Source: Flaccisagitta enflata (taxonomy: Eukaryota > Chaetognatha > Sagittoidea > Aphragmophora). From it: a stretch of DNA of 64,000 nt. Below the pieces are notes generated by a model. It had not been told where the DNA came from, made no database searches, and saw only the letters and a list, made by a program, of their open reading frames with translations. Shown here piece by piece: positions 1 through 8,276 of the stretch. The position numbers and the translations under genes are program-made. Position 1 is the first letter of the stretch. Every line of letters starts with the position of its first letter. The DNA lies in the NCBI GenBank assembly GCA_965153355.1, contig OZ231126.1:92814001-92878000 (forward strand). Reading direction: 5' to 3'.

Positions 1-2
1 CA

Positions 3-516
3 ATGATTCACAACCGAGCTTTCCCTCGCGCAACGGCGTTTCTCTCTCCAGCGCAAGCGTCCCACGTGCGTCGCTTGCAGGACGAAAAGACCCCAGCCTG
101 GGCTCAATCTTTCAAAGATGAAATTATGAGCGCGATCGAGGCCGCGACGACGGAACTCGACACGAAGATCGACGAAGTCAGCAGCGCCGTCGAGGGCCAG
201 GACAAAGGTGGCCTAAAGGCGGCCGCGAGGATGCATCTCAACGCGGCCGTCCGCAGCAGATTGTCAGACGAATGGGAAGACGACTTTGCACCGAGTTATC
301 GAGACGCCGATCCGTTCGCAGCGTCCTCGGCGGTAGCGGCTCCACCCGGGGCCAACAAGCAGATGGATCACTTGGAAGATCAATTGGAAAAGGAGGCGCA
401 AAAACGCCGGAAGCTGAAGCAACGAGTGTCGCAGCTCGAGACAGATTTCTTCGACCTTAAAATCGACATCGCCGAGCTGAAGGTGGAAGTGAACGTTACC
501 AAACAGAAGCTCGTCG
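3..516 (+). CDS. H-type lectin gene, N-terminal coiled-coil exon (5' end may be cut by window)
   Basis: The frame from the ATG at base 3 encodes about 171 charged residues; whether this ATG is the true start cannot be decided because the window begins two bases before it. Residues about 122-171 (from DHLEDQLEKEAQ onward) carry Leu/Val/Ile at heptad spacing, typical of an oligomerising coiled coil. No signal peptide or membrane segment is seen. The exon ends in a good donor, TCG^GTGAGT (GT at 517), in phase 1. Joining to the acceptor before 4742 restores one open frame (..KQKLV-ESHGS..), so I infer that this is the oligomerisation stalk of the lectin encoded there. Coiled coil followed by a sugar-binding domain is a common design in secreted invertebrate lectins. 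Beyond 516 the frame runs into a GAAA microsatellite and a stop, which is intron. Confidence 0.7.
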
Positions 517-533
517 GTGAGTGTAGCGCGTAG

Positions 534-579
534 AAAGAGAAAGAGTGAAAGAAAGAATGAAAGAAAGAAAGAGAGAAAG

Positions 580-612
<33 letters not shown>

Positions 613-689
613 GAAAGAAAGAAAGAGAGAAAGAAAGAGAGAAAGAGAAGAAAAAAGAGAGAAAGAAAAAGAAAGAAAAGAAAAGAAAG

Positions 690-731
<42 letters not shown>

Positions 732-775
732 GAAAGAAAGAAAGAAAAAAAAAGTCCTCAGAAAGAAAGTCTAAA
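534..775 (+). repeat. GAAA/GAGA purine microsatellite in lectin intron
   Basis: Nearly pure purine run of GAAA with GAGA interruptions directly after the splice donor. It creates reading frames of Lys/Arg/Glu repeats that are not genes. Confidence 0.95.
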
Positions 776-780
776 GAGTC

Positions 781-1131
781 TGACCCGCTCCAGTCAGACC
801 CTTCTACTCAGTCTGTTGAGCTACTCAGTCTGACCCAGCTACTCAGTCTGACCCGGCTACTCAGTCTGACCAGCTCTCAGTCTGACCCGGCTACTCAGTC
901 TGACCCGGCTACTCAGTCTGACCCGGCTACTCAGTCTGACCCGGCTACTCAGTCTGACCCGGCTACTCAGTCTGACCCGGCTACTCAGTCTGACCCGGCT
1001 ACTCAGTCTGACCCGGCTACTCAGTATGACCCGGCTACTCAGTCTGACCCGGCTACTCAGTCTGACCCGGCTACTCAGTCTGACCCGGCTACTCAGTCTG
1101 ACCCAGCTACTCAGTCTGACCCAGCTACCAA
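781..1131 (+). repeat. 18-bp satellite (GGCTACTCAGTCTGACCC)
   Basis: About 17 tandem copies of an 18-bp unit. The first copies are irregular (one lacks several bases near 872) and the last two have CCAGC for CCGGC. Since 18 is a multiple of 3, frames stay open on both strands, giving spurious repeat peptides. A diverged relative (TACTCGATCAGACCCGGC) occurs at about 2080-2130 next to the 22-bp array. Confidence 0.95.
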
Positions 1132-1133
1132 TT

Positions 1134-1255
1134 GCATACCTTAAAGTCCATGATGGCATACCTTGAAGTTCATGGTGGCATACCTTGCAGCCTATGATGG
1201 CATACCTTGAAGCCCATGATGGCATTCCTTGAAGACCATGAAAGCATACCTTATA
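1134..1255 (+). repeat. 22-bp satellite, block 1 (GATGGCATACCTTGAAGTCCAT)
   Basis: Five to six diverged tandem copies of a 22-bp unit, directly abutting the 18-bp array. The same unit returns, more homogeneous, at 2132-2343 and in fragments at 2506-2550 and 2897-2940. Confidence 0.9.
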
Positions 1256-1261
1256 TTCCGA

Positions 1262-1437
1262 CAATAAAAAAGATAACAAAAAATTTTCAAATTTAAAAAA
1301 AAAAACAAAAAAAAAAATTTCAAAAAAAAATTTCAAAAAAAAATTTTTTTTCAAAGGAATAAAAAAAATTTAAAAAAAAATTTCTTTTTCAAAAAAAAAA
1401 ATTTCAGAAAAAAACAAACTTTTTTTCAAAAAAAAAT
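1262..1437. repeat. A-rich low-complexity stretch
   Basis: Long A runs with AAATTT islands. No coding or RNA signal is seen. Confidence 0.8.
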
Positions 1438-1804
1438 TCTTAAGTCCAAGAAATAATGTTACTAGATACATCATAAATACCCTTATAATTTCTTAACCAA
1501 TACTCAGAATTTACTGAAATCTTGCAGGGGAGCTTTAATCGATGCAATGAATCTTCACAACATGTTTGAACAACATTGGTGAACCTTTACTACCATTCCC
1601 CTATGTAAATTGCACAAGTCTAGGAATTAATATTACTAGCAAAATACCCTTATATCTTCTAAACCAATACTCAGAATTATCTGAAATCTTGCAGGGGAGC
1701 TTTAATTGATGCAATAAACCTTCACAACAAGTTTGAACAACATTGGTGAACCTTTACTACCCTTCCCTTATGTAAATTGCACAAGTCCAGGAATTAATAT
1801 TACT
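1438..1804. repeat. Direct repeat of about 170 bp, two-plus copies
   Basis: The block beginning AAGTCCAAGAAATAATGTTA recurs at about 1609 and again starts at about 1775. All copies include the words GCAGGGGAGCTTTAAT and GAACAACATTGGTGAACC. A further diverged copy is at about 3370-3517. The edge at 1795-1825 matches, inverted, the segment at about 8925-8960, so this is dispersed repeat DNA. Confidence 0.8.
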
Positions 1805-1822
1805 ACAAAAATAATAGGCAAA

Positions 1823-2035
1823 GGGTATTAAATATTTATGAATGTTGTTGAAAGTTGGTACACAGGTTTGTAATGCCCTAAAAATAACACTGACCAAGTT
1901 TCATCAACATCTGAGTTGTGGTTCTAAAGTTTTTAAGGGTTGACACAACAACGACAAACGACGACTCACTACACGATCAAGGCTATGTTATAGTCCTCGA
2001 CGTAAACTGATCGTCGAGGACAAAAAGCTGAAAAA
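1823..2035 (+). repeat. Dispersed repeat family P, hairpin-terminated copy 1
   Basis: Shares a body (AACACTRACCAAGTTTCA, ACATCTGAGTTGTG, TTTTTAAGGGTTGACACAAC, GGCTWTGTTATAG) with the copy at about 46650-46825. It ends in a perfect 10-bp stem (GTCCTCGACG at 1993-2002 with CGTCGAGGAC at 2012-2021) followed by an A run. The stem sequence differs from those of the other family members. Confidence 0.8.
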
Positions 2036-2131
2036 CTAAAGGCCACATCCTGATTACTTAAGTGAAAATAAACCGGGCTACTCTATCAGATCCAGCTACT
2101 CGATCAGACCCGGCTACTCGATCAGACCCAA

Positions 2132-2343
2132 CTACTGATGGCATACCTTGAAGTCCATGATGGCATACCTTGAAGTCCATGATGGCATACCTTGAAGTCC
2201 ATGATGGCATACCTTGAAGTCCATGATGGCATACCTTGAAGTCCATGATGGCATACCTTGCAGTCCATGATGGCATACCTTGAAGTCCATGATGGCATAC
2301 CTTGAAGTCCATGATGGCATACCTTGAAGTTCATGATGGCATA
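2132..2343 (+). repeat. 22-bp satellite, block 2
   Basis: About nine to ten near-identical copies of GATGGCATACCTTGAAGTCCAT. The block is interrupted at its ...GGCATA by the element at 2344-2505 and resumes with TACCTTGAAG. Confidence 0.95.
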
Positions 2344-2505
2344 CAGTTGGACCCCGCCTCATCGGTCCCATTGGGACCTTCATATCAGGATAATCTCTAA
2401 GAGCTCGGTGAAGTCACATTAAAACTAACATTTGGGACTTCAAAATTTTGATCTTTATTGATGGGGAACCTGTAAAGGCGAGGCTGTTATTGTGGGGTTC
2501 CACTG
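2344..2505. mobile_element. 162-bp TA-flanked MITE (Tc1/mariner-type)
   Basis: Terminal inverted repeats CAGTTGGACCCC / CAGTGGAACCCC, flanked on both sides by TA (2342-2343 and 2506-2507). It sits inside a 22-bp satellite unit whose uninterrupted form reads GGCATACCTTG, so the empty site is known and contains a single TA. That makes the TA target duplication very secure. TA duplication plus CAGTG-type ends is the hallmark of the Tc1/mariner superfamily. No transposase is encoded. Confidence 0.85.
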
Positions 2506-2550
2506 TACCTTGAAGTCCATGATGGCATACCTTGAAGTCCATGATGGCTA

Positions 2551-2894
2551 CGCTGATTGCATTCCGGGACTTTGCTGAATCGCTCCTGTGCGCCCCCTTC
2601 ATAATATGACACTCACGGTTTTATTTCAAACAAGCTAATGCGCAGCTTTCTACCTCGATGGGAACCTTTTTTAGGCTCATTTTGAAATTAAGAAAGAAAA
2701 TAAAAATATTTTTTTAAGGGGACTCTTAAGGAGATTTTTTCCCATTGATTTCAATGTAATCTTTAGATGGGCCCTAAAAAAGGTTCTCATCAAGCTAGAA
2801 AGCTGCGCAGTGGCTCATTTGAAATGAAATTGTACATGTCATAATATGAAGGGGCGCATAAGCGATTCAGCAAAGTCCCGGGATGCAATCGGCG
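2551..2894. mobile_element. 344-bp foldback element with arms of about 125 bp
   Basis: Left arm starts CGCTGATTGCATTCCGGGAC and the right arm ends GTCCCGGGATGCAATCGGCG. Inside, both arms carry the sequence around TTCATAATATGACA and the AAAGCTGCGCA region in inverted order. Both ends are flanked by TA (2549-2550 and 2895-2896), and the element lies within the 22-bp satellite. No coding capacity. It is a MITE or foldback element using TA target sites. Confidence 0.8.
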
Positions 2895-2984
2895 TAATGA
2901 TGGCATACCTTGAAGTCCATGATGGCATACCTTGAAGTACAACAACAGTTGGTGATAACAAAAAAAAATTCAAAAAAAGACCAA

Positions 2985-3079
2985 CCAAAGGTCTCTATGA
3001 TGATTATTATTATATTATATAACTTTTATGATGCTAGCTTTCGCATTTTACTCTACCTGAGAGAGAGAGAAAGAGAGAA

Positions 3080-3147
<68 letters not shown>

Positions 3148-3375
3148 AGAGAGATAAAGAGAGAGAGAGAAAGAGACAGACAGGCAGACACACACACTCA
3201 AAGACAGAGGAAGACTAAGAGAAAGAATAGACACCTACAGATTAAATAACAAAACCAGACAGGCAGTAAACCAGACAACATGAAATGCACACACAAAAAA
3301 ACATGCACTAATAAAAAGAAACTCCCGTTTACTACTTTTTTCCAGTCGGCGATTTGCCGCCTTTATTGGTATAAA
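2985..3375 (-). mobile_element. Family H element, GA-containing copy
   Basis: The right end carries, inverted, the family terminus CCAATAAAGGCGGCAAATCG with a GGAAAAAAG block. The left part (ACTTTTATGATGCTAGCTTT then CGCATTTTACTC) matches, inverted, the sequence after the CT array at about 56910-56955. Between them is a (GA)n run at 3059-3180. The left limit is approximate. Confidence 0.6.
3059..3180 (+). repeat. (GA)n microsatellite
   Basis: Dinucleotide GA run with GAAA and GATA interruptions, internal to a family H element. Confidence 0.95.
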
Positions 3376-3780
3376 TTGCTCAAGTCCGGGAATTAATATT
3401 ACTAACTAAATACTCTTATATCTTCCAAACCAACACTCAGAATCACCTGAACATTTGCAGGGGAGCTTTAATTGATGCGATGAACCATCAAGATAAGTTT
3501 GAACAACATCGGCTGAGGCGGATCATCCAATAGGCTAGAAAGGCTTAAGCCTAAGGCCCCGCGCCTCAGGGGGGGCCCCGCGCCTACAGTTCCCCGCCCC
3601 CCTCCCAATGAAAAAGAAAAAAAAAAGAGAAGAAAACAAAAGAGAGAGAAGAAAAAAAAAGAGAAAAAAAAAAAAAACAGAAGCAAAGAAAAGAAACAAA
3701 GAAAAAAGTAAGGAATACTGTAAAAATAAAAAAAATGAAAACAAAAAATGATAAGAACAAAAAAAGAATAAACAAGGTCA
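3376..3780. repeat. Fragment of the 170-bp repeat, then GC-rich patch and A-rich tract
   Basis: Bases 3376-3517 match the repeat at 1438-1804. Bases 3545-3603 are very GC-rich (GGGGGGCCCCGCGCC), and 3604-3780 is A-rich with GAAA. No gene is seen. Confidence 0.7.
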
Positions 3781-3972
3781 TTAGACCTTAGTCAGTGCGT
3801 TGGCACTTTCAGAAATGTCTGGCAGACAGACAGATGAACAGATTAAAACATTTAAAAAAACCTTTGAACCAGCAACAAAAAGCCTTAACAACTGTGACAA
3901 CAAAATGGACAGAGGGATGGATGGACAGATGGACGGACGGAGGACAAGCGGCTTTTAGAGGCTTTTAGAGGC

Positions 3973-4009
3973 TTGAAAGAAAGAAAAGGAAGGAGAAAAG
4001 GAAAGAAAG

Positions 4010-4040
<31 letters not shown>

Positions 4041-4041
4041 C

Positions 4042-4079
<38 letters not shown>

Positions 4080-4114
4080 GAAAGAAAGAAAGAAAGAAAG
4101 AAAGAAAGGAAAAG

Positions 4115-4153
<39 letters not shown>

Positions 4154-4689
4154 AAAGAAGAGAAAGAAAGAAAGAAAGAAAAGAAAGAAAGAAAGAAGAG
4201 GAAACAAAGGCAAAGAGAAAGAAAGAAAGAAGCAGAAGAAAAGCAGAAGAAAAGCAGAAGAAGCAGAAGAAGAAGAAGAGAGAAGAAGAAGAAGAAGAAG
4301 AAGAAGAAGAAGCAAAAGAAGAAGAAGAAGAAGAAAGAAAAAGAAGCAGAAAAGCAGAGAAGAAAGCAGAAGAAGCAGAAGAAGAAGAAAGAAGCAGAAG
4401 AAGGGAAGAGCAGAAGAAGAAAAGCAGAAGAAGAAGAAGAAGAAGGAGAAGAAGCAGAAGGAGAAGAAACAGAAGGAGAAGAAGCAGAAGAAGAAGAAGA
4501 AGAAGAAGAAGAAGAAGGGGAAGAAGAAGCAGGAGAAGAAAAAGAACCAGAAGAAAAAGAAGAAGAAGAAGAAGAAGAAGAAGAAGAAGAAGAAGCAGAA
4601 GAAGAAGAAGAAGAAGAAGAAGAAGAAGAAGAAGAAGAAGAAGAAGAAGAAGAAGAAGAAGAAGAAGAAGAAGAAGAAGAAGAAGCGCA
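3973..4689 (+). repeat. GAAA then GAAG purine tract, 0.7 kb, immediately before lectin exon
   Basis: A GAAA-dominated half (to about 4200) grades into GAAG/GCAGAA triplet repeats. It reads as Lys/Arg or Phe/Leu/Ser runs on the two strands, but has no unique coding content. It ends about 50 bp before the lectin exon acceptor. Part of it was copied to 6541-6657. Confidence 0.95.
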
Positions 4690-4741
4690 TTATTGGAGTG
4701 CGTTTCCACTCCTACACCATCGAACATTGGCTTCGTTGCAG

Positions 4742-5073
4742 AGAGTCACGGTTCTGCGTCATCGGCGTCTATGCCAAAAATGCGCTGCGAAACCGGCGTC
4801 AAATCCTCGGGCGAGTTGGAATCTAACAACGTCACTTCTCAACACGTCAACTTTACTCGTCCCTTCCTCAACACGCCACACGTGTTGGTGGCGGCTTCCA
4901 TGGCTGCCAAGTACAAGGAGAAAGACGGCGTTCAGAAGCCGGCCGGCCCCATCGACTTCCATTTGAGAAAACGGCACGTGACGCCGAAAAGTTTCAACAT
5001 CGAATTCAAATCCAGCCACGGCGAAGACGGATTCGTGTTCGCCACCTGGATGGCTTGCGGACAAGCGTTCTAA
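4742..5073 (+). CDS. H-type lectin gene, terminal exon with H-type lectin domain
   Basis: The acceptor ...CTTCGTTGCAG^AG (AG at 4740-4741) opens the exon in the phase needed by the donor at 517. It encodes about 110 residues: a short linker with KMRCETG, then a domain fitting the H-type lectin (agglutinin) fold, with VNFTRPF at its start, PHVLVAAS in the first strands, FHLRKRHVTPKSF in the middle, and the typical closing GFVFATWMACG, followed by a TAA stop. The family binds N-acetylgalactosamine and related sugars and acts in self/non-self recognition. I infer an extracellular role, though no signal peptide is seen in the exons present. No convincing polyadenylation signal was identified close to the stop. 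The opposite-strand frame here is a shadow. Confidence 0.85.
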
Positions 5074-5101
5074 CCCATTTTCGATTTTACTTTTGCGTTA
5101 A

Positions 5102-5104
<3 letters not shown>

Positions 5105-5144
<40 letters not shown>
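5105..5144 (+). repeat. (GA)n microsatellite in the lectin 3' flank
   Basis: Pure GA dinucleotides about 30 bp after the stop codon, probably inside the 3' untranslated region. Confidence 0.95.
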
Positions 5145-5145
<1 letters not shown>

Positions 5146-5438
5146 TGAATTTTTTCTTGCGCTCTTTCGAGCTCGAGATCTTATTTCTGATTCATTATGA
5201 CTATTTTACATTTCCATTTCAAATTTTCACGTGTACCGTTACGTTTACCTGCACTGTAAGTCGAAGGCGAAACAAGGTTGTTTAGTTAGATACCCAAATC
5301 TGGATTTGTTAGCATTGCTCCATGTTCAGTAATACAAACGTTGAACAGTCGGGCGAAAACAAAAAAAAGAAGGCTTTCTTCTAACCGGCTTGTTGCGATG
5401 AAATTCTTTCTGAGAAGCCCAAGCCCAAGCCCGCGCTA

Positions 5439-5867
5439 CACGCCGTATTTTTTATAAGAACACAGTTTTTAGAAGTGAGGCTCAGCGATCAAATTTTTTT
5501 TTAAATTTTCAGCCTCAACTGTTCTAAACCCGTTCTTATTTTTGTGGCATGTAAGTTCTTTATCATTGTTGCTAACTAGTCATATTCAGTGAAATGAACA
5601 TATTTGTTATTCTCAGTTTTTTGTATGTTAAATCATGAAATTAAAAAAAAAATGTAAATAATAAAAATAATTGGTCAAATTGTTTAGGTTAGAGGATCCT
5701 TTACAACGTTTTTTCATTGTTTCATCAAAAATTTTTGTAAAAGCATACTTTATAATATCTTTTTGCGAAAAACTGAGCCTGGGCATGTTCTTAGGATGTT
5801 CTTATTTTTTCAATATATCTGAGGCTGATGTTCTTATAAACAGTGTTCTTAGACAAAATACAGCGTG
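5439..5867. mobile_element. TA-flanked word-repeat element, copy A (TTCTTA type)
   Basis: Ends CACGCCGTATTTTTTATAAG and (inverted) CACGCTGTATTTTGTCTAAG, each flanked by TA (5437-5438, 5868-5869). Arms of about 110 bp are inverted copies of one another and carry GAGGCTCAG / CTGAGCCTG and repeated GTTCTTA words. In this copy the recurring word is TTCTTA (at about 5532, 5768, 5779, 5830 and 5845). No open frame of interest. Confidence 0.75.
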
Positions 5868-5987
5868 TATAGTTGGTTGATTTTGCGCATCCTGGTACAC
5901 CGAAGAAACCCCAAATCTTTACCATGGCAGTAGCGTCATCGCTTCTGCTGCTGAATTAAACAAGGTGACAAAAGGTAGGGTGTCATA

Positions 5988-6400
5988 CACTCTTTTCAGT
6001 TTTTAAGGACCAGTATAATTTTTCTGAGCCTAGGATGTCCTTAAATTTTTGCAAATTTCAGGCTAAAATGTTCTTAGCGTGTCCTTAATTTTTTTCTATG
6101 ATTTTCTTACAATTATATTAGGTTCATCAGAATAATGTACAGTATGAGTTAATATAAATTGAATATGATAGTCACTACTTTAAAACAAAAAAAATATATT
6201 ATTAAACAAAAAATATTGTATTTTTTATAGATAAGTTAATTTCTTCTTAAATTTGCGTAAAATCAATCTAAATTGTAAAGCTAAAAATTTTTTTTTTACA
6301 AATCTGAAGCTGGGCTTTGTCCTTAAAATGTCCTTAATTTTTGGCAGAATTTCAGCCTCGATGTCCTTATAAACTTTGTCCTTACTCAATAAAAAGAGTG
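5988..6400. mobile_element. TA-flanked word-repeat element, copy B (TCCTTA type)
   Basis: Same organisation as copy A: ends CACTCTTTTCAG / CACTCTTTTTATTG flanked by TA (5986-5987, 6401-6402), symmetric arms with GAGCCTAGG, TTTCAGGCT and TTTCAGCCTC blocks. Here the recurring word is TCCTTA (about six copies, one TTCTTA exception), at positions equivalent to those of TTCTTA in copy A. Confidence 0.75.
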
Positions 6401-6438
6401 TACATGACTACCTAGTGCGCCATGACAAACCAATTTGT

Positions 6439-6540
6439 AGTCGCGGACACGCGACTCTACACCTTGCTGTGTCGGTCGGTAGGTTGGTAGGTAACAAACT
6501 TTTTTGAATTCCGAGCAGTTTTCGCATTACTATCTTGAAG
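6439..6540 (+). repeat. TCG dispersed repeat, truncated copy
   Basis: Begins with the family hairpin AGTCGCGGACACGCGACT followed by CTACACCTTGCTGTGTCGG and a GGTCGGTAGG run. The 3' half is missing, and the copy stops where the duplicated lectin intron segment begins. Confidence 0.8.
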
Positions 6541-6796
6541 CAGGAGAAGAAAAAGAACCAGAAGAAGAAGCAGCAGGAGAATAAGAAGAAGCAGAAGCAG
6601 AAGCAGAAGCAGAAGCAGAAGAAGAAGAAGAAGAAGAAGAAGAAGAAGAAGAAGAAGCACATTATTGGAGTGCGTTTCCACTCCTACACCATCGAACGTT
6701 GGCTTCGTTGCAGAGTCACGGTTCTGCGTCATCGGCGTCTATGCCAAAAATGCGCTGCAAAACCGGCGTCAAATCCTCGGGCGAGATGGAATCTAC
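6541..6796 (+). pseudogene. Partial duplicate of lectin intron end and exon start
   Basis: Bases 6541-6657 repeat the GAAG tract near 4530-4685, 6658-6713 repeat the intron end including the acceptor, and 6714-6796 repeat the first 28 or so codons of the lectin terminal exon (GSASSASMPKMRC, with E changed to K). Homology stops inside GEMEST, and the frame then reaches a stop within about 15 codons. A 2-bp AG unit at the acceptor is lost relative to the original. The lectin domain itself is absent, so this is a dead fragment unless it is used as an alternative last exon. Confidence 0.8.
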
Positions 6797-6843
6797 CCGA
6801 TGCCCTGATTGCAGTGATCAAGTGAAGTAGTGGAGTGAGAGCA

Positions 6844-7288
6844 GGGCTGCGGCTCCAACGGGCCGATGTCCTGTAGGACACAGGGGTGAATTTTGAGACG
6901 TCCTAAGGCGGATTTGAAGTTGGGATGGCAGGATTTAGTCCAAAAGAGCAGATTTGAGGTTTGGGGGACAGGCTTGAGGCCTAGAGGACAAATTTGATTT
7001 GATTTGGCTTGATTGGATTTGAGGTCTGGAGGGCGGATTTGAGGTCTGGAGGGCTGATTTGAGGTCTTGTGGGCAGTTATGAGGGCTAGAGAGCTGATTT
7101 GAGCTCTTGAGGGCTAAATTGAGGTCTGAAAGGGCTAATTTGATGGCTCAGGGGAACAAAATCAGGCCTGAGACTGCAGAACTGAGGTTCCGATGGCCAA
7201 GGGGGGACGGAAGGATGGAAGGACGGATGGACGTCTCAAAATTCCCCCACGTGTCCTACAGGACATCGGCCCTTTGGAGCCGCTGCCC
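6844..7288. mobile_element. 445-bp element with 60-bp terminal inverted repeats
   Basis: The left end GGGCTGCGGCTCCAACGGGC and right end (inverted) GGGCAGCGGCTCCAAAGGGC continue through GATGTCCTGTAGGACAC and GAATTTTGAGACGTCC in both arms. The centre holds degenerate repeats of about 21 bp built on GATTTGAGGTCTGGAGGGC. Target duplication is not clear. It is a MITE-like element without a gene. Confidence 0.8.
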
Positions 7289-7574
7289 ATAAAGTGTATT
7301 TGCTCATGTAAACCTTCAGTTAACACGGCGTCCAGGAACAAACGATAGGTCGAAAAAAATGATCAAGACTTCTGACCTGGGAAAAAGTCTTTCTCAGAGG
7401 GAGGACTGTCAATTAGGATTTAACAAATTTAACAAGCTCTCGCAGCGGCAGCAGATCGATGGGGCGTGATCCGGTTGGTCATTCCCTAGCCAATGAGGTC
7501 GGAAGCATGGCCTCATTGGCTCTGGTTGACAATCTGGAGCCTCATTGGTCCAAGGTGGCAAAGACAGCAGGCGA

Positions 7575-7735
7575 AAATTCGCCGTCGACAGGTGAATTTT
7601 CTCCGCCTCGGCGAATTTTTGCCTCCTTGGCAAATTTTCACCGACCTGGTGAATTTTCGCCGACCCGGTGAATTTTCGCCAACCTGGTGAATTTTCGCCG
7701 TCTCGGTGAATTTTCAACAATGGGTGGCGGATTTC
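7575..7735 (+). repeat. 19-bp satellite (CGCCGACCCGGTGAATTTT)
   Basis: Seven to eight copies of a 19-bp unit with GGTGAATTTTCGCC as its constant part. A sister array is at 9957-10080, and 21-bp relatives occur at 27.3-29.2 kb. Confidence 0.85.
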
Positions 7736-7767
7736 CGCCATTGCTGACTGATGAGTGTCACAATGTA

Positions 7768-8276
7768 CAGTAGATGTCGTCTAGACTTGGAAATACGGGG
7801 GCCCTCATATCTTAACTACCATTTGCGCTAATGAAATGAAACTGTGTCTGTATAATGCTTATGTCCTATAGGGTTGACGATGAGGTATGGCAGCTCTGTG
7901 AATAGAAAATTCTTTTGAATATACTAAAACAAATTTCCTTTTCTCAAACAGTCCCCAGATTTGGTCTAGTGGTTAACTCACTTGATTTCAAATCCCTCTT
8001 GATCAATTTCTTTCTTTAAAAGTTCCGGGTTCGAGTCCCAGGCTAGTTTTGCAATTAAAGCAAATAAATGAAGCAGAAATTCTGCCATAAAAGTGATTGA
8101 TCCTAATATTTCATACTAAAAGTTTTTTTTGTAAGGTAAGCCGTAGGGGGGTGCCATACCCCATCGTCAACCCCTTAGGGTCTATACATTACACTAGCAA
8201 AATATCAGTCCCCTCACTGTACTGATGCTGAGATTATGAGCTCCCCCGTATTTCCAAGTCTAGACGACATCTACTG
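7768..8276. mobile_element. 509-bp mariner-type inverted-repeat element
   Basis: Ends CAGTAGATGTCGTCTAGACT (continuing TGGAAATACGGGGG) are inverted at the right, with TA on both sides (7766-7767 and 8277-8278). A second inverted block, GGGTTGACGATGAGGTATGGC against GCCATACCCCATCGTCAACC, lies inside. TA duplication and CAGT ends fit Tc1/mariner. The loop contains a tRNA-like sequence. A solo end occurs at 63008-63043. Confidence 0.85.
7962..8046 (+). repeat. tRNA-derived (SINE-like) segment with A and B boxes
   Basis: An A box (TGGTCTAGTGG) and a perfect B box (GGTTCGAGTCC) lie about 58 bp apart, as in tRNA genes of the Glu/Asp type. The acceptor stem does not pair, and the region between D arm and T arm does not form a normal anticodon stem, so this is a tRNA-derived SINE head or relic within the loop of the mariner-type element, not a working tRNA. 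Confidence 0.6.

Noticed and set aside
857-1354. Minus-strand frame of 165 codons
   Set aside because: 18-bp and 22-bp satellites plus an A/T tract.
3885-5073. Long purine/pyrimidine frames, including the N-terminal part of the + frame 3973-5073
   Set aside because: GAAA/GAAG repeat translation. Only the part after the acceptor at 4742 has lectin character.
7962-8046. Functional tRNA gene
   Set aside because: A and B boxes are good, but acceptor and anticodon stems do not pair; treated as tRNA-derived repeat.
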